From the NCBI GenBank assembly GCA_005239605.1, contig SBBS01000074.1, positions 1 to 10,040 of the forward strand: a stretch of DNA of 10,040 bases, read 5' to 3'. Origin of the DNA: a bacterium. GTDB lineage: Bacteria; Patescibacteriota; Minisyncoccia; Ryanbacterales; 2-02-FULL-48-12. A program made the translations under genes and the position numbers. The notes under the pieces were generated by a model that was not told where the DNA came from, did not search any database, and worked only from the letters and a program-made list of their open reading frames with translations. Within the stretch, counting starts at the first letter, position 1; every line of letters starts with the position of its first letter. Below, one piece after another: positions 1 to 5,490 of this stretch.

Positions 1-57
1 CCGGTGAAAATTTTGAAGCGCCAGCAGGGCTCACGCAAGAAATTTTCACCAAGCCCC
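1..57. repeat. REP-like imperfect palindrome, left copy
   Basis: An 11-base outer stem pairs GGTGAAAATTT at 3-13 with AAATTTTCACC at 40-50. After an internal loop, an inner stem pairs 18-25 with 29-36 around a 3-base loop, with two mismatched positions on this strand (one becomes a G-U pair in minus-strand RNA). GCCCC follows at 53-57. Positions 1-39 recur in the same orientation at 10002-10040 with a single change (C22 versus T), and the right copy has GGGGC upstream of it, matching the GCCCC here in inverted form. This is what is expected of a dispersed REP-type element rather than a gene part. It lies downstream of topA and could also act as a 3' mRNA hairpin; there is no U-run that would make it a classical terminator. 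The family name is unknown. Confidence 0.75.
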
Positions 58-83
58 GGTCGGATTTCGGGAATTTTTAGCCG

Positions 84-109
84 AAAATTTATTAAGGGAC
101 AGGTCTAAT
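84..109. repeat. 26-bp perfect inverted repeat, left arm
   Basis: Positions 84-109 are the exact reverse complement of 9944-9969. The core reads GGGACAGGTCT on the plus strand. The arm ends three bases before the topA stop codon (113-115). Both flanking bases differ between the arms, so the repeat is exactly 26 bases. Repeats with a GGGACAGGTCT-like core resemble, from memory, dispersed repeats near REP-associated (Y1) tyrosine transposases; no such transposase is in this window, so that link is only inference. Confidence 0.8.
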
Positions 110-112
110 GCA

Positions 113-2206
113 TTATTCTTTTTTATATGAAGCGCATTCTTTATTCGAACATATAATATTTTTGCCCTTTTCTACCATCATAGATCCGCAGGTGGGGCAG
201 GTGTCTCCGGCGGGGCGGTCCCAGAGCGCGAAGTTGCATTTTGGATAAGCGCCGCAGCCGTAAAATACTTTGCCGCGCTTTGATCGGCGCTGAATCAGGT
301 CGCCTTCTTTGCACGAAGGGCATTTGATTCCTAACGTGTTTTCCGGGAGTTGTTTGGTATTCCGACATTCGGGGAAACCGGAACACGCAATAAATTTTCC
401 AAAGCGCCCATTTTTTACGACCATAGATTTTCCGCATTTCTCGCATATTTCGTTTGTTGTTTCCTCTACAGTTTGTTTTTCCACTGTTTTGTATTTAGTT
501 TCTAAATGTTTTTCGAACGGTTCATAAAATGCTCGAATAGTTGGTATCCACTTTGTTTTACCTTCCGCAATGTGATCAAGTTTTTCTTCCATTTCGGCGG
601 TAAACATTATGTTCACAATATCAGGAAAGTGTTCTACCAGCATGTCTGTAACGGTAAGACCCATTTCGGTTGGCTGAAAGCGCTTTGTCTCGTTTTTTTG
701 AACATAATTGCGTTCCTGGATGGCGCCAAGAATGGGGGCATACGTGGAAGGCCGCCCGATACCGTTTTTCTCAAGCATTTTTATAAGAGATGCTTCCGAA
801 TAGCGGGGCGGGGGTTCCGTGAAATGCTGTTTTGGTTCAAGTTTGTGGAGGGAAAGTTTTTGCCCTTTGACAAGTTCGGGAAGAAGCATGTCTTCCGTTT
901 TGATGGGGTATACTTTCAAAAAACCGTCAAATAGAAGCACGGAGCCGGTTGCATGAAATATATAGGAGTTCCGATTTCCTTTGCTTTCAATATCTACGGC
1001 AGTTGCATCAAACAAGGCTTCAGGCATTTGTGTTGCCAGAAAGCGCTGCCAAATAAGCTGGTATACTTTTTGCTGCTGCGCATCAAGTTTTTGTTTTGTA
1101 TCTTGAGGCGCGCGGGTTACATCGGTGGGGCGGATAGCTTCGTGGGCTTCCTGGGCGCCTTTTGATTTTGTTTTATAAGTGCGCGCATACCCAAGCGCAT
1201 AGGAAGATCCGAACGCGGAAACAATGTAATCATGCGCGGCTGAAATTGCATCCGCCGACAAATTAACCGAATCTGTTCGCATGTAGGTTATAAGTCCGGT
1301 TTCGTAGAGTTGCTGCGCAAGGCGCATGGTTTGGCGCGCCCCGTAGCCCAGGCGCTGGGAAGCGGCTTGTTGCAGGGTGCTTGTGATAAACGGAGGAAGA
1401 GGGGTGCGTTTTGTTTCTTTTTTCTCAACTGACTGAACCGCATAAGAAGCGCCGGTTAGGTCTGCAACAATATCTTCTGCCTGTTTTTGCGAAGTAACAG
1501 CGATTTTATCAAGCTGTTTTCCATTTTCTTTCGCAAGGAACGCAGTGAATTCATGTTCTCCGGGCGCGGGCGGATCAAAATGCGCGGCAATGCTCCAGTA
1601 CTCCTGGGGTTTGAATTTTTCTATTTCGCGCTCGCGGTCTACCACCAACCGCACGGCAACGGATTGCACGCGTCCGGCAGAAAGCCCGCGCACGATTTTT
1701 TTCCACAAGAACGGCGATAATTTGTATCCCACGAGGCGGTCAAGAACTCTTCGGGCCTGTTGGGCATCTACCAAATGCGTGTCAATTTCTCGCGGATGCT
1801 GTAAGGCATGTTCAATAGCTTTTTTTGTTATTTCATGAAAGACGATTCGTTTTATTCCTGAATCTTGTTTTTTTGCTTTTTGTGTTTCAGGTTTCAGATT
1901 GCGTGTTCCAAGTTGCAGGGCTTGGGCAAGATGCCACGCGATAGCTTCTCCTTCACGGTCTTCGTCAGTTGCGAGAATTATTTCATCAGCTTTTTTAGCA
2001 AGCTCCTTTAATTTTTTGACCTGCGCGCTTGCTTTTCGCGGCACGACATATTTGGGCTCAAAATCATGTTCCACGTCAACTCCCAGCGTGGAGGAGGGAA
2101 GATCGCGAATATGGCCGTAGCTTGATTCCACGATAAAATCTTTTCCCAAAAAACGGGAGATTGTTTTTGCTTTTGTCGGCGATTCAACTATAACAAGCGT
2201 TTTCAT
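113..2206 (-). CDS. topA: DNA topoisomerase I (type IA)
   Basis: Relaxes negatively supercoiled DNA in the cytoplasm by cutting one strand through a 5'-phosphotyrosine and passing the other. Numbering from the ATG at 2206 gives 697 residues. The TOPRIM domain opens with VIVESPTKAKTI (about 5-16) and carries the metal-binding ATDEDREGE (79-87). SAGRVQSVAVR (176-186) follows, and the catalytic tyrosine is Y308 in GLITYMRTDS. IGRPSTYAPI is at about 483-492. Three four-cysteine zinc ribbons close the protein: C588/C591/C608/C614, C629/C632/C651/C657 and C670/C673/C686/C691. Length and domain order are normal for bacterial TopA and all key residues are present. An in-frame TTG at 2218 could add four residues, but MKTLVIVESP is the usual family start. 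No SD sequence is visible; a promoter at 2227-2255 would leave a leader of about 13 bases. dprA lies upstream, a classic neighbour, but separated here by 214 bases of palindromic DNA. Confidence 0.97.
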   Translation of the reverse strand: MKTLVIVESPTKAKTISRFLGKDFIVESSYGHIRDLPSSTLGVDVEHDFEPKYVVPRKASAQVKKLKELAKKADEIILATDEDREGEAIAWHLAQALQLGTRNLKPETQKAKKQDSGIKRIVFHEITKKAIEHALQHPREIDTHLVDAQQARRVLDRLVGYKLSPFLWKKIVRGLSAGRVQSVAVRLVVDREREIEKFKPQEYWSIAAHFDPPAPGEHEFTAFLAKENGKQLDKIAVTSQKQAEDIVADLTGASYAVQSVEKKETKRTPLPPFITSTLQQAASQRLGYGARQTMRLAQQLYETGLITYMRTDSVNLSADAISAAHDYIVSAFGSSYALGYARTYKTKSKGAQEAHEAIRPTDVTRAPQDTKQKLDAQQQKVYQLIWQRFLATQMPEALFDATAVDIESKGNRNSYIFHATGSVLLFDGFLKVYPIKTEDMLLPELVKGQKLSLHKLEPKQHFTEPPPRYSEASLIKMLEKNGIGRPSTYAPILGAIQERNYVQKNETKRFQPTEMGLTVTDMLVEHFPDIVNIMFTAEMEEKLDHIAEGKTKWIPTIRAFYEPFEKHLETKYKTVEKQTVEETTNEICEKCGKSMVVKNGRFGKFIACSGFPECRNTKQLPENTLGIKCPSCKEGDLIQRRSKRGKVFYGCGAYPKCNFALWDRPAGDTCPTCGSMMVEKGKNIICSNKECASYKKE

Positions 2207-2226
2207 AAATAAGTTCAAAATTCAAA

Positions 2227-2255
2227 GTTATACCATCTTTGTTAAACTCTTTCCA
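2227..2255 (-). promoter_or_regulatory. Predicted sigma70-type topA promoter
   Basis: On the minus strand, TGGAAA (2250-2255) is followed by a 17-base spacer and TATAAC (2227-2232). TGG sits directly before the -10 box, giving an extended -10. The transcription start would be near 2220, leaving about 13 bases before the ATG and no SD. The whole promoter lies in the left arm of the imperfect inverted repeat at 2228-2334. Confidence 0.5.
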
Positions 2256-2334
2256 CCAAGCGCAGGCAAAACTGCTTTAGAAATATTATCAAAACAATAG
2301 TTCTGATGGAAGAAGTTTCTCAAAGTTGGTATTA
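2228..2334. repeat. Imperfect 28-bp inverted repeat between dprA and topA
   Basis: The left arm 2228-2255 and the right arm 2307-2334 are reverse complements at 22 of 28 positions, around a 51-base centre. An 11-base direct repeat, AAGTTCAAAAT, lies on either side (2211-2221 and 2336-2346), six bases from the left arm and one from the right. Terminal inverted repeats within direct repeats resemble a miniature transposable element. The asymmetric gaps and low complexity leave a simple hairpin region equally possible. Confidence 0.5.
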
Positions 2335-2350
2335 AAAGTTCAAAATGAAT

Positions 2351-2398
2351 GTGTCGCGCTTCGCGCGATTATTATATGTATATGTCGCGAAGCGACAC
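2351..2398. repeat. Double hairpin downstream of dprA
   Basis: Two adjacent small palindromes occur: TCGCGC-TTC-GCGCGA at 2354-2368 and TGTCGC-GAA-GCGACA at 2383-2397. Their outer bases also pair (GTGTCGC 2351-2357 with GCGACAC 2392-2398), so one long or two short hairpins can form. No T-run follows on the minus strand, so it is not a standard intrinsic terminator. It may stabilise the dprA transcript 3' end or be a dispersed palindromic repeat. Confidence 0.55.
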
Positions 2399-2420
2399 CG
2401 AAATTTTGCATTTCGCACTT

Positions 2421-3509
2421 TTAATTTTTAACTTTTCTAAAGATTCCATTTCCCATATTCCGCACCATACCTTGAATTTCAAGAAGCGCAAGCATGTGTT
2501 GGATAGCGCTGATGTGTTTATCTAGCAGGCGCGCGATATCGTTTGCGGATCGCGGTTCTCCGAGCGTATTCAAAATAACTTGTTCTTCCTCGGATGCCAT
2601 GCTTGCTGCATATTTGCTTGAGGGCGCCCGGCTAAGACCCAACGCGTGGAATATGTCTTCCGGGGAGGTAACGGGTATCGCCCCATCGCGAATAAGGGCA
2701 TGGGGAGTTTTCGAGTTTGCCGAAAAAATGGATCCGGGGACCGCAAGCACGTCGCGTCCGAATTCAAGCGCGTAGCGGGCGGTAATAAGCGTGCCGCTTT
2801 TTTCAGACGCTTCAATTACCAACAGCGCTGATGAGAGTCCCGCGATGATACGGTTTCTCTGCGGAAATGTCCAGCTGTTTGCCTTAAAATAGGGTGGGTA
2901 TTCCGAAATAAGCGCTCCGCCGTTTGATACGATTTCATCCGCAAGGCGTTTGTTGCTTGACGGATAAAGAACGCTTCGATCTATGCCGGACCCAAGAACG
3001 GCAGCCGCATACCCACGCGCCGCAAGGGTTGTTTTATGAGCTTCGGCATCAATGCCGACCGCAAGCCCCGAGATGATAGGAATACCGGCTTTTGCAAGAG
3101 GTTCCACAAGCGTGCGGCATGCTTCACGGCCATAAGAAGTTGCTTTGCGTGTGCCCACCACGGCAATCGGCGGTTTTGTAAAAGCAGGCAGCGCGCCTTC
3201 CACATAGAGAAGCGCGGGAGGCGCAAAGATATGTCTCAGCTGGTCGGGGTAGGCAGGGTCTTCTTTTAAACAAAGAGTTACATGAAGTTTTTCCAATTGT
3301 TTTTGCTGGATTTCCAGCTGCGTATGCGCGCGGTTTTTACATATCATCTCTTCAAGTTTCGGGTTTTTTAGCGCATGGCTTAGTTCATACGCAGAGGCAT
3401 GCCATGCTGTTTTATATGACCCAAAGCATGCGCGGAGATCTATAAGCCGCCGCGGGTTACATTCAGCAATGCAATTCAACGCATGCGCATAAACAGCTTC
3501 CGGGTACAT
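2421..3509 (-). CDS. dprA: DNA-processing protein DprA
   Basis: A cytoplasmic protein that binds incoming single-stranded DNA and loads RecA on it during natural transformation. It is 362 residues, a full-length size. An N-terminal helical region (about 1-75) resembles the SAM/helix-hairpin-helix part. The Rossmann-like core carries VVGTR (117-121), SGLAVGID with H158 (147-158), GSGIDRSVLYP (173-183), SEYP (202-205), FPQRNRIIAG (215-224), SGTLITA (238-244), VPG (257-259) and LIRDGA (272-277). A C-terminal winged helix (about 305-362) matches the DprA_WH type. The ATG at 3509 has no SD; the predicted -10 TATAGT ends seven bases before it, so the message may be leaderless. The upstream gene stops 22 bases away, so co-transcription is also possible. 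Presence of dprA suggests competence or DNA uptake, but no com genes are in view. Confidence 0.96.
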   Translation of the reverse strand: MYPEAVYAHALNCIAECNPRRLIDLRACFGSYKTAWHASAYELSHALKNPKLEEMICKNRAHTQLEIQQKQLEKLHVTLCLKEDPAYPDQLRHIFAPPALLYVEGALPAFTKPPIAVVGTRKATSYGREACRTLVEPLAKAGIPIISGLAVGIDAEAHKTTLAARGYAAAVLGSGIDRSVLYPSSNKRLADEIVSNGGALISEYPPYFKANSWTFPQRNRIIAGLSSALLVIEASEKSGTLITARYALEFGRDVLAVPGSIFSANSKTPHALIRDGAIPVTSPEDIFHALGLSRAPSSKYAASMASEEEQVILNTLGEPRSANDIARLLDKHISAIQHMLALLEIQGMVRNMGNGIFRKVKN

Positions 3510-3516
3510 GAAGGAT

Positions 3517-3545
3517 ACTATAATTCGTTTTTTATTTTTCTACAA
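3517..3545 (-). promoter_or_regulatory. Predicted dprA promoter, start-proximal
   Basis: On the minus strand TTGTAG (3540-3545), a 17-base spacer and TATAGT (3517-3522) lead into the dprA ATG, with only seven bases between the -10 box and the start codon. The -35 box lies inside the last codons of the preceding gene. Transcription would begin at or next to the ATG. The -35 match is only three of six. Confidence 0.45.
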
Positions 3546-4542
3546 CGCTTCTAAAAAATTGACGGATGGTTACCGGATATAATTCTCTGTGAAAGGAGTA
3601 GGAACGCACGAGCGCGGCAGTGCGGACTCGTTTGTGAAATTCGGCATCGGGAACGGCAAGCAGGTCTTGGCGCACGGCGCTTTGTAAAACCAATTCAATT
3701 TTTTGAGGATCGGTTGGCACGGCGCTTAATAGTTTTTCCACCGGCACATGGCGCATGCGAAGATATTCCGCGGTGGTCATGCGCAGGCGGTCGCGGATAA
3801 ACAGTTCATAAGCGGGGAAAATTCTCATGATTGATTCTTCCTGTTTTACGGTAAGCATGCCTCCGTCTAACACATGCTGGCGAAGTTTTTGATTTTCGTC
3901 CGTTTTATTTCTTATGTAAACTTTTGCCGCTTCTGCTCCAAAAAGCGTTTCTTCCAGTTTTTCTTCGGTTTGCGGTTCGTTTTGGTGATAGCGCTGCCAG
4001 TCGGTAAGTTTTTTGGCGACTTGCTGAATGTTTTCTTCCTTGTTTGTTGTTGTCAACTTTGTTTTTTCTACCAGGCTTAAAAGAAGCGCTTCGTTTTTGA
4101 GAGTTGGGGTAATATCGGGCGCTATGACAGATGTCTCCATGCGGATATGATTTGCCACGGTGTCTATGAAATGAGTTTGAGCGGCGGCGGGCAGGCGATT
4201 AAAAATGTCTGAAACATGGCGATCGTCAAGGTGTTCTCCGTTTTGAAACGCGCGGTCAAGCATGCCCCACACGGTGAGCATGGCGGGAGGCGGCGCACTG
4301 GCCGGTTGCGGCTCGTCGGGGATAATCTTGAACGGTTGGAGGCCGGTTTTTCCGTTTGTGCGTTTCCAAAAAGAAAACGCGCGTTCCAGCATATCATTCG
4401 GGTTTTCATTTTCCAGCGCTTGTGTAAGCCAGTAAGCTTGTTCTTGCAGAGCGGCTTTTTGTTCCGGAGAGGCGTTTTCAGACAGCGCGCTTGTTTCTTG
4501 TAATTTTTGTTCAAGAAATGTTTTTGATACGGCAACGGTCAT
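3532..4542 (-). CDS. Unrecognised helical cytoplasmic protein (orf3)
   Basis: I do not recognise this family. From the ATG at 4542 it is 336 residues, beginning MTVAVSKTFLEQ. It has no signal peptide and no membrane segment. It is rich in Glu, Gln, Lys and Leu and predicted mainly alpha-helical, with a short Pro/Ala linker at about 75-88. The C-terminal half contains basic helices (RDRLRMTTAEYLRMRH) and ends RQFFRSVVEK. An ATG at 4596 would add 18 residues, but an extended -10 box at 4549-4554 lies inside that extension, so the inner start is preferred. Its stop is 22 bases upstream of dprA, suggesting a shared transcript and perhaps a lineage-specific link with DNA processing; that is inference from position only. 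The glutamine codons read in the first quarter are all CAA, unlike the next upstream gene. Confidence 0.8.
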   Translation of the reverse strand: MTVAVSKTFLEQKLQETSALSENASPEQKAALQEQAYWLTQALENENPNDMLERAFSFWKRTNGKTGLQPFKIIPDEPQPASAPPPAMLTVWGMLDRAFQNGEHLDDRHVSDIFNRLPAAAQTHFIDTVANHIRMETSVIAPDITPTLKNEALLLSLVEKTKLTTTNKEENIQQVAKKLTDWQRYHQNEPQTEEKLEETLFGAEAAKVYIRNKTDENQKLRQHVLDGGMLTVKQEESIMRIFPAYELFIRDRLRMTTAEYLRMRHVPVEKLLSAVPTDPQKIELVLQSAVRQDLLAVPDAEFHKRVRTAALVRSYSFHRELYPVTIRQFFRSVVEK

Positions 4543-4548
4543 GGGTAC

Positions 4549-4578
4549 ATTGTACCATACGTGTTTTATTTTTGTATA
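4549..4578 (-). promoter_or_regulatory. Extended -10 promoter abutting the orf3 start
   Basis: On the minus strand TACAAT (4549-4554) is preceded by TGG (4555-4557), a good extended -10. TATACA (4573-4578), 18 bases upstream, is a weak -35. Only six bases separate the -10 box from the ATG at 4542, placing the transcript start at the start codon. The box sits in a small palindrome, GGTAC-AAT-GTACC, which could also be an operator. Confidence 0.55.
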
Positions 4579-4599
4579 CATATTGCGCGAAAACATTCA

Positions 4600-4617
4600 G
4601 ACCGCCAATTGACGGTC
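4600..4617 (-). repeat. Small hairpin upstream of the orf3 promoter
   Basis: In minus-strand RNA a seven-pair stem, GACCGUC with GGCGGUC (one G-U pair), closes on an AAUU loop. The wobble exists only on this strand, which hints at an RNA structure. A weak U-rich stretch follows, so it might be a secondary terminator for the lipoprotein unit. No more can be said. Confidence 0.35.
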
Positions 4618-4653
4618 CAGACGCTAATCATGAATAGTTTTGCGCACAACCGA

Positions 4654-4705
4654 AAACAACATAACATATTAATTTGTTATAGCAAATTAATATGTTATGT
4701 TGTTT
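4654..4705. repeat. Perfect 22-bp AT-rich palindrome
   Basis: The arm 4654-4675 is the exact reverse complement of 4684-4705, with an 8-base centre whose outer G and C (4676, 4683) also pair. The arms are almost free of G+C and no U-run follows, so it is not a standard terminator. It lies between the lipoprotein terminator and the orf3 promoter. It could extrude as a cruciform, bind a dimeric regulator or be a remnant of a mobile element. Confidence 0.8.
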
Positions 4706-4713
4706 GAGCATAT

Positions 4714-4745
4714 AAAAAAGTCGGCCCGGTTCGAAAACCAGGCCG
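4714..4745 (-). terminator. Intrinsic terminator of the lipoprotein gene
   Basis: In minus-strand RNA the stem CGGCCUGGUU pairs with AACCGGGCCG (one G-U pair) around a UUCG tetraloop. Two bases and then six U residues follow (plus-strand A-run 4714-4719). This is a textbook Rho-independent terminator, 27 bases past the stop codon. Confidence 0.9.
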
Positions 4746-4772
4746 TTAACATGCATTGTTGGGAGGTGGTTT

Positions 4773-5423
4773 TTATGGGGTGGTTGTTGCAGGAGCTGAT
4801 TTTATTTTTTCCAGCTCCCGCAAAATTTCTGTCGCTTTTTTGGAAATCTCGTCGCCACGTTGGGTGACGAGATTAGCGACCTCTTTTTTTGCATCGGCCA
4901 CATCTTGGCGGATGTTGCTGGCTGTGGTTTCAGCATCAGCCGCGGCGTTACCTATCGCGATTCGCGTGTCTGCCTCCTCCGCCTCCACTTTTTCATCAAG
5001 CTCATCTGCTTTTGCAGACAAGCCCGCGTGAGCTTCCGTGGCCTCCTTGCGCGCGGTCCCGACTTCCTGTCGGGCCATTGCCGCCTCCTTGGCAGCAGCG
5101 CTTGCCTTTGAATAAATCGAAGGCAGTTTCTCCAGGATGGCGCCAGCCCGTACGCTGGCACGGAAGGCGATATCTTTCGCCTTCTCAGCATTCTCCGCTA
5201 CCGCTTCCACCACGGATGCGAGGGTTGCCATGTCATTTCTGGCCACCGTTTGATTTTGGTGGAGGACGGTTATGTCCTCCTGAAGCCCGGCAAGCTGAGC
5301 CTGCTGGGCGGTGAGCTGGTTCTGCAGGGGCTGGATTGCCACCTGCAGGTCATTACGCGTTGCCGCGCAACCCACTGTCAAAAAACAAACCGCCAGGATA
5401 GCCAACAAACCCTTTTTGCTCAT
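4773..5423 (-). CDS. Predicted coiled-coil lipoprotein
   Basis: A 216-residue protein with a lipoprotein signal peptide: MSKKG, a hydrophobic core (about 6-17), then LTVGC with the lipidated cysteine at 19. After processing it should be tethered to a membrane facing outward. The rest, about 20-208, is an Ala/Glu/Lys-rich alpha-helical rod with heptad-like spacing, ending in an Ala/Thr/Pro tail. It recalls alanine-zipper envelope lipoproteins such as Lpp in style, but is much longer and I cannot assign a family. It has its own promoter, a strong AAAGGAGG ribosome site eight bases before the ATG, and its own terminator, so it is a monocistronic unit. Its codon use differs from neighbours: 9 of 13 Gln codons are CAG, and GAG outnumbers GAA. 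Both facts suggest acquisition from elsewhere. Several short inverted repeats lie inside the coding region. Confidence 0.85.
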   Translation of the reverse strand: MSKKGLLAILAVCFLTVGCAATRNDLQVAIQPLQNQLTAQQAQLAGLQEDITVLHQNQTVARNDMATLASVVEAVAENAEKAKDIAFRASVRAGAILEKLPSIYSKASAAAKEAAMARQEVGTARKEATEAHAGLSAKADELDEKVEAEEADTRIAIGNAAADAETTASNIRQDVADAKKEVANLVTQRGDEISKKATEILRELEKIKSAPATTTP

Positions 5424-5431
5424 ATTTTGAG

Positions 5432-5439
5432 CCTCCTTT
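5432..5439 (-). promoter_or_regulatory. Strong Shine-Dalgarno site of the lipoprotein gene
   Basis: AAAGGAGG on the minus strand lies eight bases before the ATG at 5423 and fixes that start. It is notable because the other four minus-strand genes show no SD. Confidence 0.9.
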
Positions 5440-5451
5440 CAATTTGTGGCT

Positions 5452-5480
5452 ATCGTAGCACATTAGGATATAAAAGTCAA
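5452..5480 (-). promoter_or_regulatory. Sigma70-type promoter of the lipoprotein gene
   Basis: TTGACT (5475-5480), a 17-base spacer and TACGAT (5452-5457) lie on the minus strand, with TGC directly before the -10 box (extended -10). The start of transcription would fall near 5445, leaving a leader of roughly 22 bases containing the SD. The whole promoter fits in the 67-base gap behind the large gene. Confidence 0.75.
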
Positions 5481-5490
5481 TAGCTTTAGG

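Noticed and set aside
2207..2218. TTG start adding four residues to topA
   Set aside because: The ATG at 2206 gives the standard TopA N terminus and no ribosome site supports the TTG.
4543..4596. Upstream ATG extending orf3 by 18 residues
   Set aside because: The extension contains the extended -10 promoter and a non-family-like MFSRNMYTKIKHVWYNVP segment, with no SD before it.
5481..5490. A terminator after the large gene
   Set aside because: No stem or T-run is visible between its stop and the lipoprotein promoter.
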